64,000 nucleotides of DNA from Pusillimonas caeni (GCF_003545815.1 NZ_PDUW01000007.1:186001-250000); one strand, 5' to 3'; numbered from the stretch's first letter, positions 1 to 9,314 are shown. The notes: generated by a model from the sequence alone, not told the origin. Made by a program: numbers and translations.

Positions 1-743
1 GCATCGAAATCCTCAAGCAGGTGTCGTTCGAGCTGGCTCAGGGCGCCATCACCGGCATCGTGGGCGAAAGCGGCTCGGGCAAGACCACCCTGGGGCGTGT
101 CCTGGTGCGGCTGCTGGCGCCCACCGCGGGCCGCGTGATGTTCAAGGGCCGGGACATCGGACAATTGGACGAAGCAGCGCTCAAGCCGCTGCGCCGCGAC
201 CTGCAAATGATTTTCCAGGACCCGCTGTCGTCGCTGAACCCGCGCCATACCGTCGGGCGCATCGTGGCCACGCCGCTCGAACGCTATGGCGTGGACAAGG
301 CCCGGCGCCGCGCCCAGGAGGCGCTCGAAAGAGTCGGACTGCCCGGCGCTTTCGCCAAGCGCTATCCGCATGAACTGTCGGGCGGCCAACGCCAGCGCGT
401 GGGCATCGCCCGGGCGGTCGCCCTGGAGCCGGCCTTCATCCTGGCCGACGAGGTGGTCTCGGGCCTGGACGTCTCGTCCCAGGCGCGGGTGCTGGCGCTG
501 CTCAAGGAGCTCGCCGCCGACATGAACCTGACCATCGCCTTCATCAGCCACGACCTGTCCGTCATACGCAGCCTGTGCGATGCGGTCGTCGTGCTGGACC
601 GCGGCGCCATCGTCGAAGCCGGACCATGCGGGCAGGTATTCGATGCGCCGCAAAGCCTCGTCACCCGGCAGCTCATCGACGCCATTCCCCTGCCCGAGAT
701 CGACGACTCCTGGTTCGACAAGGCGGCCGTGGCCGGGGCTTAG
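1..743 (+). CDS. Peptide-type ABC transporter ATP-binding protein (5' end cut by window)
   Basis: The reading frame is already open at base 3, so the gene starts upstream and the GTG at 21 is internal. The visible 240 residues form a DppF/OppF-type nucleotide-binding domain. The Walker A motif GESGSGKTT lies near residue 15, the Q-loop in IFQDPLSSLNP, the ABC signature LSGGQRQR near 119, Walker B as ILADE followed by the D-loop, and the switch His in ISHDLSV. ATPases of this kind energise uptake of di- or oligopeptides, or of nickel and glutathione in some relatives. The permease partners must lie left of the window, so the substrate cannot be told. The gene converges on the amidase gene. Confidence 0.9.
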   Translation, partial: IEILKQVSFELAQGAITGIVGESGSGKTTLGRVLVRLLAPTAGRVMFKGRDIGQLDEAALKPLRRDLQMIFQDPLSSLNPRHTVGRIVATPLERYGVDKARRRAQEALERVGLPGAFAKRYPHELSGGQRQRVGIARAVALEPAFILADEVVSGLDVSSQARVLALLKELAADMNLTIAFISHDLSVIRSLCDAVVVLDRGAIVEAGPCGQVFDAPQSLVTRQLIDAIPLPEIDDSWFDKAAVAGA

Positions 744-770
744 AGCCTGTTGACCCTAAAAGGGCAGCCG
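741..770 (+). repeat. Short dispersed repeat, copy 1, beginning at a stop codon
   Basis: Thirty bases that start at the TAG stop of the ABC ATPase. By my count 26 of 30 match the reverse complement of 53129-53158, which likewise starts at the stop codon of a GNAT gene. A shorter, more diverged copy lies at 16844-16860. Its function is unknown. Confidence 0.55.
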
Positions 771-822
771 CACTGGCCGGCCAAGGCCAGGCAGGCTAGG
801 CGCGGTGGACGGCCGTAGCGAC

Positions 823-2229
823 TCAGTTTTCGGCGCCAGCCGGGCTCAGCAGGCCTTCGAGTTGCGCGCCTATCTCCAGGACCCGGGCATCGTGGAATTT
901 GTGTCCCACGATCTGCAGCCCCAAGGGCAGGCCTTGGGGATTGCGCCCCATCGGCAGGCTCAGCGCCGGCTGCCCCGTGATGTTGAAGGGATAGGAATAG
1001 CCGCTCTGCAGAAACCAGTTCTCGGCCGGGGCGCGCTCGGCCCGGTCCGGCTCCAGCGCCAGGGGGGCGCCGCCGGGCGTCATGGGCGTCAGCAGCACAT
1101 CGATGTCGCTGAACACACGCCCCAGATCGACCGCCATCTGCCGCAGGCGGATGCGCGCCGCCGACAGGTCGGCCATGCTCATGGCCTCGCCCTCGCGATA
1201 CAGCTGCCGCAGGCCCGCGCCCAGCTTGTCCCGCTGCGGCGCAGGCAGACTGCTGAACGACTCGACCATGCGCGAACGCCATATCTGCCACATGGCGTCG
1301 GCGCAGTCCTGCGCGCGCGCATCGACTTCCTGAACGTGGCAGCCGGCAGCGCGCAGCTGCTCGAGGCTGGAGTGAAAGGCAGCGGTCACGTATTCATCGG
1401 GCTGCACGCCGGAACCCAGCAACAACGTCCATCCCACGCGTACAGGCCGGCTCCCCTCACCCTGCTTGCGGAAGAATGTGGACGCCAGGTCGCGCGGATC
1501 GGGCCGGCTCAGCACCTGCATCGCCGCGCGGCAATCATCGACCGACCGCGACAGCGGCCCCAGGTGCGCAAATTCGGTGAAGGCGCTGGACGGCACCATG
1601 GGTATGGCGCCGAACGTGGGCTTGAAGCCGACGAGCCCGCAATACGAGGCGGGTATGCGCACCGAGCCGCCCGCGTCGCTGCCCAGCGCCAGAGGCCCCC
1701 AGCCCGCCGCCACATGCGCCGCCGCCCCGCTGCTGGAGCCGCCCGCCGAATGCGCCGGGTCGACCGGATTGCGGGTAAGGCCGCTCAGGGGGTTGTCCGA
1801 GCGTATGGTCCAGCCGAATTCGGTGGTGGTCGTCTTGCCGAACAGCACGGCGCCGCCCCGGCGCAAAAGCGCTACGGCGGGCGCATCGTCGGAGGCCGGA
1901 CCGGCCTCCGCCAGCAGGAGCGAACCCCTGCGTGTGGGCCACCCCCGCACATCAGTGAGGTCCTTGACCGAGACCGGCACGCCGTCGAGCGGGCCGAGCG
2001 GTGCGCCCGCCCGATAACGCAAGGCGGATTCGCGCGCCGCTTCGAAAGCCTGTTGCCAGTCGAGATGGCAGAAGGCGTTGATCAGCTCATCACCCTCCTC
2101 GATTGCGGACTGCAGGGCTTCGAGCACATCGACGGGCGTGCAGATCGCATCGTGGAACGCCCGGGTCAATGGGGCGACGCCCAGTCCGAGCAATTCGTCC
2201 CGGGCCGTCACGGGATCGATGCGCGCCAT
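823..2229 (-). CDS. Amidase signature family hydrolase
   Basis: A 468-residue amidase of the GatA/AtzF-like amidase-signature family, which hydrolyses carboxamides. The catalytic triad is readable: Lys89 in PVSVKD, the cis-Ser Ser165 in GGSSSGAAA, and the nucleophile Ser189 in SDAGGSVRIPA. The 24-residue gap between the two serines is the family's normal spacing. There is no signal peptide, so it is cytoplasmic. No GatB or GatC accompanies it, which argues against a tRNA amidotransferase role. Its ATG overlaps the TAA stop of the upstream binding-protein gene by one base, implying coupled translation and a joint role in taking up and hydrolysing an amide. The true substrate is unknown. Confidence 0.88.
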   Translation of the reverse strand: MARIDPVTARDELLGLGVAPLTRAFHDAICTPVDVLEALQSAIEEGDELINAFCHLDWQQAFEAARESALRYRAGAPLGPLDGVPVSVKDLTDVRGWPTRRGSLLLAEAGPASDDAPAVALLRRGGAVLFGKTTTTEFGWTIRSDNPLSGLTRNPVDPAHSAGGSSSGAAAHVAAGWGPLALGSDAGGSVRIPASYCGLVGFKPTFGAIPMVPSSAFTEFAHLGPLSRSVDDCRAAMQVLSRPDPRDLASTFFRKQGEGSRPVRVGWTLLLGSGVQPDEYVTAAFHSSLEQLRAAGCHVQEVDARAQDCADAMWQIWRSRMVESFSSLPAPQRDKLGAGLRQLYREGEAMSMADLSAARIRLRQMAVDLGRVFSDIDVLLTPMTPGGAPLALEPDRAERAPAENWFLQSGYSYPFNITGQPALSLPMGRNPQGLPLGLQIVGHKFHDARVLEIGAQLEGLLSPAGAEN

Positions 2230-3389
2230 TACTTGCCGGCCTCGAAGGTCTCGAATTCGACGTTGGCGTATGCGCCGTCGACCTTGTCGAAACGGCGGAT
2301 GTACTGGTTTTGCACCACGTCGCGCGTTTCGGGATCGATGCGTATGTGTCCGCGCGGGCTTTCGAGTTCGAGGCCTTTGAAGGCTTCCATGAGCTGCGCG
2401 CTGTCGGTATTGCCCTGGGTCTTCTTGAGCGCCTCGTAAATGGCGGCCATGCCGTCGTAGGCGGCCACGCTCATGATGGCCGGGCGGGCGTTCTTGCCGC
2501 GCAGCTTGATGAATTCCTGCACGAACTTGTGATTCAGCTCGGAATCATGATGCATGGAGTAAGGGTAGACGGTGACGACGCCCATGCCGTTTTCGCCGAT
2601 GACGTTGACGATGGGCTCATCCACGATGTCGCCGGTGCCGATCAGCTTGATGCCGTCGGCTTCGAGGTTGCGGGCGCGGAACTCTTTGATCAGCGCCGGC
2701 GCCACGTCGCCGCCGTTGACGAAGGCGAACACGACGTCGGGCTTGGCATCCTTGATGCGCATGATGTAGGGAGAGAAATCGACCGTCACGATGGGCGTGC
2801 GGACCGTGCCGATGATCTTGCCGCCTTCGGCTTCGAACGCCTTGATGAAGGCCTTCTCGGCGTCCAGGCCGGGCGCATAGTCGGCCGCGACGACATACGC
2901 GGTGCGCGCCCCTTCGCGATAGGCCCACTTGGCGATCGGCGGCACCGTGGTGGTGACTTCGAACGCGGTGCGCATCATGTAGGGCGAGCGCGAAGTCAGG
3001 TTCTCGCCGGCCGCGTTCATGACCACCATGGGCACTTTGCCCTGGGTCGCAATGGGGGCCGCCGCCAGCGCATTGGGAGTGAAGACGAAACCCGCCAGGA
3101 AGTTCACTTTTTCGCGCACCACGAGTTCTTGTGAATGCCGCTTGGCAATCTCGGGATTGGCGCCGCCCGTGTCCTTGTAGATGACCTCGACCCGCTTGCC
3201 GGCCACCGTATCGCCATGCATCGCCTGGTAGGCCTTGACGCCCGCCTGCATCTGCTGGCCGAACTCGGCGAACGGACCGGTGAGCGAGGTGATGAGGCCG
3301 ACCTTGACGACCTCTTGCGCCTGGACACCGGGCGCGACCGCCAGGGCGCCGGCTATGAGGGCCAACTTGCAACGTTTGATCAATGACAT
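2229..3389 (-). CDS. Periplasmic binding protein of a Liv/amide-type ABC transporter
   Basis: A 386-residue type I periplasmic binding protein (LivK/AmiC/UrtA superfamily). The N-terminus has a positively charged start and a hydrophobic core ending in VQAQ, a clear Sec signal peptide cleaved near residue 25. The mature start VVKVGLITSLTGPFAEFG is typical of this fold. No permease or ATPase gene is adjacent, so it is an orphan component here or works with a transporter elsewhere. The amidase gene follows with a one-base overlap, so an amide, amino acid or similar carboxamide is a reasonable ligand guess. The 295 bases upstream of its start, up to the end of rlmD, hold no gene I can support. 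Confidence 0.87.
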   Translation of the reverse strand: MSLIKRCKLALIAGALAVAPGVQAQEVVKVGLITSLTGPFAEFGQQMQAGVKAYQAMHGDTVAGKRVEVIYKDTGGANPEIAKRHSQELVVREKVNFLAGFVFTPNALAAAPIATQGKVPMVVMNAAGENLTSRSPYMMRTAFEVTTTVPPIAKWAYREGARTAYVVAADYAPGLDAEKAFIKAFEAEGGKIIGTVRTPIVTVDFSPYIMRIKDAKPDVVFAFVNGGDVAPALIKEFRARNLEADGIKLIGTGDIVDEPIVNVIGENGMGVVTVYPYSMHHDSELNHKFVQEFIKLRGKNARPAIMSVAAYDGMAAIYEALKKTQGNTDSAQLMEAFKGLELESPRGHIRIDPETRDVVQNQYIRRFDKVDGAYANVEFETFEAGK

Positions 3390-3684
3390 GGAGGTTCTTC
3401 CTGTGTTGAGAGCAGGCCATTGTATGCAGCGACAAACACCACCAACAATAAGCGTTTGCCCTAGCCAGCAGGAAATTTATTCCTTTCACGCCGTCGAGAC
3501 AAGACAGAACTTTTCAAAACCCGCATGAAAAAAGGGCCAGATAAGGAGAATGTGTAATCTTATAAGCAGTATCGATAGTTGCCGCCGCTTGATCGAGGCA
3601 TACGGAGATGGCGCTGACAAGAATCATTGCATGCAATCAGATCACAATTGAATTCAACTTGCCGTAAGCCATTCATTTCCACGC

Positions 3685-5031
3685 CTATTCCAGCACACTG
3701 ACCGATTCGACGTGGGAAGTGTGGGGAAACATATTGACCACGCCACAGGCTTTGAGGCGATAGCCGCCTCGGTGCGCAAGTATGGCCGTGTCGCGCGCCA
3801 GCGTCGCCGGGTTGCATGACACATAGACGATGCGGCGCGGCCTTTCCGCTGCGCTCAGCGCCGCCAGCGCCTCGGCCACCGCAGGGGCGCCCTCGCGCGG
3901 CGGGTCGAGCAGCATGAGATCGAAACGGCCCTGCTCCCTCAACCAATGGGCATCGACGCTGAAGAGATCGGTGCAGGCAAAATGCGCCCGCCCCTCCAGG
4001 CCATGGTCCGTGGCGGCCTGCCGCGCCCGCTCGAGCAGCGCCGCGCTGCCCTCGACGCCAAGCACTTCTTTGGCTTGCGTGGCGATCGGCAAGGTGAAAT
4101 TGCCCAGGCCGCAGAAGAGATCCATCACGCGATCGCCCGGTCCCGCCTCGAGCAGGTCCAGCGCCCGCGATACCAGGGCTCGATTGGCCGTCATATTGGC
4201 CTGTATGAAGTCGGTGGGCCGAAATCTCATGTTCAGCCCGAAGCGCGGCAGGCCGTAGGCCAGCTCGCGCCATTTCGTTGCGCCTTCGGCGCCCGGATGA
4301 GCCGCGCCGGCATCGAGCGGCGCGGCGGTGTCCGGCCCGCCCGGCTGCAGCCACCACACGATCCCGTGGCGGGCGGCGAACGCGCGAAGCCGGTCGCGGT
4401 CGCCATCGGTCAATTCCAGCAGATGACGCAGCACCAGCACGATCAGCCCGTCACCGCCCACCGCGACTTCGATCTGCGGAATCCGATGGGGAATGGACAA
4501 GGCGGCCACCAATCGATGCAAAGGCTCGAGCAGGTCCGACACGGCCGCCGGAAGGACGTGGCAGACGCGGATGTCGGCCACGAAACTGCTCTTGCGCTCG
4601 TGGAAACCCAGCAGCACCCCGCCCCTGGATGGAACGAAGCGCACTGCGAGCCGAGCCCTGTGGCGATAAGCCCAGTCGGGTCCTTGCAGCGCAGGCAAAA
4701 TGCGCGCGGGAGCCAATCCCGCGGCGCGCTCGAACACGTCTTCGAGTTCGCGCTGCTTCAACGCCACCTGGGTGGCCGCATCGATGTGCTGCAAGGTACA
4801 GCCGCCGCACACGCCGAAATGCGGACAGCGCGGTTCGACCCGATGGGGTGAGGCCCGCAGCACGGACCGGACGCCGCCGACGGCGTAATTCGGCTTGGCG
4901 CGCTCTATCGCCGCCCTGACCCGCTCGCCCGGCAACGCGCCCTCGATGAAGAAGCGCCGGCCATCGCGCGTCGCGACGCCGCGCGCCTGGTCGTCCAGCG
5001 CTTCGATGTCGAGATCGATGATGTCCTTCAT
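3685..5031 (-). CDS. rlmD: 23S rRNA (uracil-C5)-methyltransferase RlmD
   Basis: A 448-residue homologue of RumA/RlmD, which makes m5U1939 in 23S rRNA using SAM. A TRAM domain opens the protein. The 4Fe-4S cluster cysteines are C69, C75, C78 (CPHFGVCGGC) and C157, the same pattern as the E. coli enzyme. A Rossmann methyltransferase core follows, with the motif DLFCGLGNF, LDPPREGA and the catalytic Cys406 in VSCNPATLARD. The general base is Glu442 in the C-terminal HVESV motif. All key residues are present, so the enzyme should be active. It is separated from its neighbours by ordinary gaps and appears to be its own unit. Confidence 0.95.
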   Translation of the reverse strand: MKDIIDLDIEALDDQARGVATRDGRRFFIEGALPGERVRAAIERAKPNYAVGGVRSVLRASPHRVEPRCPHFGVCGGCTLQHIDAATQVALKQRELEDVFERAAGLAPARILPALQGPDWAYRHRARLAVRFVPSRGGVLLGFHERKSSFVADIRVCHVLPAAVSDLLEPLHRLVAALSIPHRIPQIEVAVGGDGLIVLVLRHLLELTDGDRDRLRAFAARHGIVWWLQPGGPDTAAPLDAGAAHPGAEGATKWRELAYGLPRFGLNMRFRPTDFIQANMTANRALVSRALDLLEAGPGDRVMDLFCGLGNFTLPIATQAKEVLGVEGSAALLERARQAATDHGLEGRAHFACTDLFSVDAHWLREQGRFDLMLLDPPREGAPAVAEALAALSAAERPRRIVYVSCNPATLARDTAILAHRGGYRLKACGVVNMFPHTSHVESVSVLE

Positions 5032-5078
5032 GACTTCGGATGCTTCTTAGAGCAGTGCCTGGAGCGCTTCGAGGCGGA

Positions 5079-6197
5079 TTACATGTGCCACAAGGCCGAG
5101 CGGTCGATGTCCGCGAGCGTGGGCGTGCCGGCAAGCGCCATGGCGATCTCGAGCTCGGTGCGCAGCATGTGCAGCACGTGCACCACGCCGGCGGCGCCGG
5201 CCGCGGCCAGACCGTAAACATAAGGACGACCGATCAGCACGGCGCGCGCGCCCAGCGCCAGCGCCTTGAATACATCGGTGCCGCGGCGGATGCCGCCGTC
5301 GAGCAATACCGGGACCCGGTCGCCGACGGCCTGGGCCACATGGGGCAAGGCTTCGATGGACGCGGGCAAGCCGTCGAGCGTGCGGCCGCCGTGATTGGAC
5401 ACGATGATGCCGGCCGCGCCGTGCTCCAGCGCAAGCCGGGCGTCGTCGGGGTCCATGACGCCCTTCACCAGCACCGGAAGGCGGGTGGACTCGGCCAGCC
5501 AGCGCAGATCGGCCCAGCGCGGCGCATGTTCGAGCAGGCCGGAACCGAACAAAGGGCTGGCGCCCGCCTGGGCGGTGTGCGCCGCGACCGGCTTCATGCC
5601 TTGCAGATTCACGGCCTCGATGCCCGGGGGCAGGACGAAGCCTGCGCGCTGCTCGCGGTTGCGCACGCCATTGACCGGCGCGTCCACCGTCAGCACCAAC
5701 GCCCTGTAGCCCGCCTCTTCGACACGCCGCACCAGCGCCCGCGTGAATTCGCGATCGGGCTGTATGTAAAGCTGGAACCACAGCGGCGCCTTCACGGGCG
5801 CGGCCACATCGGAAAGCGCTTCCAGCGGGACGCTGGCCTGGGTGCTGACGACCATGCCGGCGCCCATGGCGCAGGCGGCGAGGCAGGAGGCCTGTTCACC
5901 TTGTTCGTGCGCCAGCTTCTGATAGGCCACGGGGGCCAGCATGATGGGATGCTCCCATGCCTGGCCCAGCATCTCGACCCGGGTATGCGCCTGGCGCATA
6001 TCGGCCATGACACGCTGCCGCAATCGGATTCGGCCAAAGGCCGCACGGTTCTCGGCGCATGTCTGCTCGTCGGCGGAAGCGCCGTTCAGATAGGCCCATG
6101 CGGCATCCGTCATGCGCTGCCGGGCATAGGGCTCGTAGTCGGCCGCCGCGGCGATCTGCGGCGGGATCTGGGCCAGAGGCGGCAAGGGCTTGTTCAT
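5079..6197 (-). CDS. FMN-dependent alpha-hydroxy-acid oxidase/dehydrogenase
   Basis: A 372-residue member of the glycolate oxidase / L-lactate dehydrogenase (LldD) family, which oxidises 2-hydroxy acids to 2-oxo acids with FMN. The family landmarks are visible: KGVMDPDDA with the FMN-contacting Lys, the catalytic His in VSNHGGRTLDG, the phosphate-binding part LLDGGIRRGTDVFKALALGA, and IGRPYVYGL. I chose the ATG at 6197 because it overlaps the TGA of piuC as ATGA; an in-frame ATG at 6209 would add four residues. It has no signal peptide and is probably membrane-associated or cytoplasmic. The substrate (lactate, glycolate, mandelate) cannot be read from the sequence. Confidence 0.88.
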   Translation of the reverse strand: MNKPLPPLAQIPPQIAAAADYEPYARQRMTDAAWAYLNGASADEQTCAENRAAFGRIRLRQRVMADMRQAHTRVEMLGQAWEHPIMLAPVAYQKLAHEQGEQASCLAACAMGAGMVVSTQASVPLEALSDVAAPVKAPLWFQLYIQPDREFTRALVRRVEEAGYRALVLTVDAPVNGVRNREQRAGFVLPPGIEAVNLQGMKPVAAHTAQAGASPLFGSGLLEHAPRWADLRWLAESTRLPVLVKGVMDPDDARLALEHGAAGIIVSNHGGRTLDGLPASIEALPHVAQAVGDRVPVLLDGGIRRGTDVFKALALGARAVLIGRPYVYGLAAAGAAGVVHVLHMLRTELEIAMALAGTPTLADIDRSALWHM

Positions 6198-6874
6198 GTA
6201 TCCGCCCATTCGCGGATCAGATTATGGTACACGCCCGACAGCCGGGCCAATCGGGACGGGTCGTCCGTTTGCATGGCGATTTCCTGGATGGACTGATCCA
6301 ATTCCCACAATATGGCGCGTTGATGTGCATGGCGCACCATGCTCTGCACCCAGAAAAATGACGCCACGCGCGCTCCCCGGGTGACCGGCGTCACATGATG
6401 CAGGCTGGTGCCGGGATAGACCACCATATGGCCGGCCGGCAGCTTGATCTGCCGCATGCCGTAGGTGTCTTCGATGGTCAGCTCGCCGCCCTCGTAATCG
6501 CCGGGGTCGCTGAGGAACAAGGTGCACGACACGTCGCTGCGCACGCGCTGCGCGGTGCCCGGCGCGACGAACACCGCGTTGTCGATATGGTTGCCGTAGT
6601 GCCCCGAGTTTTCGTAGCGGTTGAAACGGGGCGCCAGGATTTTCGCCGGCAACGCTGCGGCGATGAAGGACTGGTTCCGGCCCAGCTCGCCCAGGATGAG
6701 GTCGCCCAGGCGCGTGGCGATGGGGTCGTCCAGGGCCAGTTGCCGGTTCTGTTTGGCTCGCTGGGCGATGTAGCCTGCAGTCCGCAAGCCGTCTTCCCAT
6801 TGCGCCTCCTGAAGCAGTCGGCGGCATAGTGCAAGCTGGTTCGCATCGAGTACGTCAGGAATGGTGATCAGCAT
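6194..6874 (-). CDS. piuC: PKHD-type Fe(II)/2-oxoglutarate hydroxylase PiuC
   Basis: A 226-residue PiuC/YbiX-type dioxygenase. The Fe(II) triad is His96 and Asp98 in GNHIDNAVF plus His159 in SLHHVTPVTRGAR. Arg169 should bind 2-oxoglutarate. The full length matches the family. PiuC genes are typically found beside catecholate-type siderophore receptors (piuA, fiu) and are iron-repressed. That is the arrangement here, since a siderophore receptor lies directly upstream on the same strand, although a hairpin at 6953-6981 separates the two. Its biochemical substrate is not known in general. The downstream hydroxy-acid oxidase start overlaps its stop codon, so those two are probably translated together. 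Confidence 0.92.
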   Translation of the reverse strand: MLITIPDVLDANQLALCRRLLQEAQWEDGLRTAGYIAQRAKQNRQLALDDPIATRLGDLILGELGRNQSFIAAALPAKILAPRFNRYENSGHYGNHIDNAVFVAPGTAQRVRSDVSCTLFLSDPGDYEGGELTIEDTYGMRQIKLPAGHMVVYPGTSLHHVTPVTRGARVASFFWVQSMVRHAHQRAILWELDQSIQEIAMQTDDPSRLARLSGVYHNLIREWADT

Positions 6875-6952
6875 GATGGATATGAAGGCGCGGATTTCAC
6901 GAAGCGGACGGCGGCTCGCCGGGTCCGCTCATTGTATGCGACCAGCATGAAA

Positions 6953-6981
6953 GCGGCCGCCCCTTGTCCAAGGGCGGCCGC
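6953..6981 (-). terminator. Likely terminator after the siderophore receptor gene
   Basis: A GC-rich stem of about 12 base pairs, with one bulged base and a four-base loop (GTCC), lies 30 bases past the receptor stop. On the minus strand only a short T-run follows, so termination may be partial and piuC may still receive some readthrough. Confidence 0.5.
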
Positions 6982-7010
6982 AGGACTGAGATACAGCGGT
7001 GATCCTACGC

Positions 7011-9248
7011 TTATTCGTAACGATAGGTCGCAGTCAGCATGTAGGAGCGGCCGGGCCCGACGTTGGCGAAGAGGCCGACGTGCGAAGCGTCGTAGACGCG
7101 CTCGTTGCTGAGATTATTGGCGTTCAGCTGCAGCGCCAGGCTCTTGTTGACGTCGTAGCGCACCATGGCGTCATAGACCGTGTGCGAGGGAAGACGCAGC
7201 ACATTGGCATCGTCCACATAGCGTTTGCCGACATACGTGACGCCGCCGCCCACCGTCCATGCCGGATGGACCTTGTAGGTCGTCCACAGCGTGGCGTTGT
7301 TCTTGGCGATGAACTTGATCTGGTTGCCGTCGAAGACATTGCTGCCGCTGCGATATTCCTTGATCTTCGGATCCAGATAGGTATAGCCGGCCCAGATGTT
7401 CCACTGCGGCGTGATGGCGCCGGTGGCGCTGATCTCGAAGCCGCGCACGCGGTTGCTGCCCGAGAGCGAGACGTCGCCGGTGACCGGGTCGGTCGAGCGC
7501 GCATCGGTCTTGTCGGTCTGAAAGACCGCCGCCGTCAGGGACAGACGCTCGTTGAGCACATCCCATTTGGTTCCCAGCTCCCAGCTGCGGCTCTTCTCGG
7601 GGCTCAGATCATGAAGCTGCGCTCCGCCCGCGGGACCGTCCGCGCCGCCGGCCTGGCCGAAGTTTTCGCCCGCCGGATTGGACGAGGTGCCGTACGACAG
7701 GTAAACGGAGCCGTTGGGAGCGGGCTTGTAGACGACGCCGGCCTGATAGTTCCACATCTTGTCGCTGCGGCTGTCGTCGTTGGCGCTATCGGTCACACGG
7801 AAGCTATCGTGGCGCAACCCCAAGTTGACCAGCCACTGCGGAGTGATCTCGACCGTGTCGAAGATATAGACCGAACTCGTCTTGATGTTGCCGTTCTTGA
7901 ACTTGGGCCCGAACGCTAGATTCCGTCCGCCGTAGCTGCGGTTGGGGTCGGGACTCCAGAACGAGTCGGTGTCGGAAGCCGGTCCGCCCTGGCCCGGCAG
8001 GGTGTTGCGGGAATAGATGTCTTCTTTGCTGACTTCGACTCCGGCGAAGAAACTGTGCTTGAACGAGCCGGTATTGAAGTTGCCGCGCAGTTCGGTCTGG
8101 TTGACCAGCGATTCGGCCTGGCGCCACCGCGCTCGATTGTCGCGCCTGAACTGCAGCCCGCCGTCCTCGGCCACGCACGATGCGGACGGAGCGTCTCCGC
8201 TGCAGTTGTCAAAAGAGGGCCGGGTGTACAGATAGTCGTTCAGGCTCTTGGACCAGCGCGTCACGTTGCGCACGGTGAACCTGTCGTTGAAATCATGTTC
8301 CAGGTCGACGGTGGCGGTATCGAACTGGTTCTTGCGATAGTCGACGCCCGATCGGCCATAGTAGTTGTCGCGGTCGGGCTCCAGGGGTGTGACGCGGTCG
8401 GGGTTGGCCGGATTTCGGAACGGTATGCCCCAGTCGGGAGTGTCCTTGTTGACGATGTGCGCATAACTGAGCACCAGGCGCGTGGGCGTTCCCAGGCCGA
8501 AGGCCAGCGATGGGGCGATGCCCAGGCGATCGTATTCGTTTTCGTCGCGCCCCGGTATGTCGCCGCCCATTCTCATCAGGTTCAAACGAAACGCGGCATG
8601 GTCGGTGAAGGCGACGTTGCCGTCGGCCGTCAGGCGATATTGCGAGTCGGTGCCGATGCCCGCGGAACCCTCGAAGAAGTTGCTTAGTCTGGGTTGCTTG
8701 GTCTGCAAATTGATGCTGCCGCCGGTGCCGCCCCGCCCGGTGTAGGCCGAGCTGGGCCCCTTGATGACCTCGACCGATTCCAGGTTGAAGGTTTCGTGGG
8801 AGCCTCGGGCATAGTCGCGTATGCCATCGACGAAGATGTCCGTGCTGGCCTCGTAGCCGCGGATGAATGGCCGATCGCCGGCCGGCGTACCGCCCTCGCC
8901 AGAACCCAGCGTAACGCCGGGCGTCGAGCGCAGCACGTCTTGCAGCGAGCTGGCGCCGCGGTCCTTGATGACTTCTTCGGGGATGACATTGACTGTGCGC
9001 GGCGTGTCGAGCAAGGGTGCCGTGAACTTCTCGGACGACACCTTGCGGGCCTGGTAGCCGTCGATGGGCAGCACGCCCTGGACCTGGACGCTGGGCAGCT
9101 GCTGGACGTTTTGGCCGGCGGTCTGGGCTGCGGCCGGAAGCGCCAAAGCGCTGCCGATGGCGGCGTACAGCACACCTTGGCTGAATGCGTGCGGGGCACG
9201 GCAAGATTGAGACATGGGGTAAGGCTCCCTGTTGTTGAACGAGTTCAT
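7011..9248 (-). CDS. TonB-dependent siderophore receptor (Fiu/PiuA-like)
   Basis: A 745-residue outer-membrane receptor. It has an N-terminal signal region ending LALPAAAQ, a plug domain (about residues 60-200, with TPRTVNVIPEEVIKDRG and the RGYEASTDIFVDGIRD stretch), then a beta-barrel that ends in the usual aromatic-containing C-terminus MLTATYRYE. The plug and the piuC neighbour point to a ferric catecholate or similar siderophore. There is no STN domain. An alternative start at 9215 (MSQSC) also has a Shine-Dalgarno-like GGGAG upstream and would give a more compact signal peptide. Two candidate Fur operators lie just upstream. Energy should come from TonB-ExbBD, which is encoded at 39-41 kb. 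Confidence 0.93.
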   Translation of the reverse strand: MNSFNNREPYPMSQSCRAPHAFSQGVLYAAIGSALALPAAAQTAGQNVQQLPSVQVQGVLPIDGYQARKVSSEKFTAPLLDTPRTVNVIPEEVIKDRGASSLQDVLRSTPGVTLGSGEGGTPAGDRPFIRGYEASTDIFVDGIRDYARGSHETFNLESVEVIKGPSSAYTGRGGTGGSINLQTKQPRLSNFFEGSAGIGTDSQYRLTADGNVAFTDHAAFRLNLMRMGGDIPGRDENEYDRLGIAPSLAFGLGTPTRLVLSYAHIVNKDTPDWGIPFRNPANPDRVTPLEPDRDNYYGRSGVDYRKNQFDTATVDLEHDFNDRFTVRNVTRWSKSLNDYLYTRPSFDNCSGDAPSASCVAEDGGLQFRRDNRARWRQAESLVNQTELRGNFNTGSFKHSFFAGVEVSKEDIYSRNTLPGQGGPASDTDSFWSPDPNRSYGGRNLAFGPKFKNGNIKTSSVYIFDTVEITPQWLVNLGLRHDSFRVTDSANDDSRSDKMWNYQAGVVYKPAPNGSVYLSYGTSSNPAGENFGQAGGADGPAGGAQLHDLSPEKSRSWELGTKWDVLNERLSLTAAVFQTDKTDARSTDPVTGDVSLSGSNRVRGFEISATGAITPQWNIWAGYTYLDPKIKEYRSGSNVFDGNQIKFIAKNNATLWTTYKVHPAWTVGGGVTYVGKRYVDDANVLRLPSHTVYDAMVRYDVNKSLALQLNANNLSNERVYDASHVGLFANVGPGRSYMLTATYRYE

Positions 9249-9279
9249 GCGGACCTCGTGTTTCTAATTGCTATAAGCG

Positions 9280-9298
9280 AAAGCGTTTGATTCTCATT
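9280..9298 (-). promoter_or_regulatory. Candidate Fur box, promoter-proximal
   Basis: Read on the minus strand, 15 of 19 bases match the palindromic iron box AATGAGAATCATTCTCATT by my count; the first eleven match exactly. It lies about 30 bases upstream of the receptor start codon, where Fur would block transcription. Confidence 0.5.
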
Positions 9299-9314
9299 GC
9301 CTTTGGTTGCCGCA

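Noticed and set aside
740-1291. Minus-strand open frame of 183 codons next to the ABC ATPase
   Set aside because: It lies inside the amidase gene in another frame, has Arg/Ala/Gly-rich content and no ribosome-binding site.
805-2439. Plus-strand open frame of 544 codons
   Set aside because: It is antisense to the amidase and binding-protein genes. The protein is Arg/Gln-rich with no domain, typical of high-GC shadow frames.
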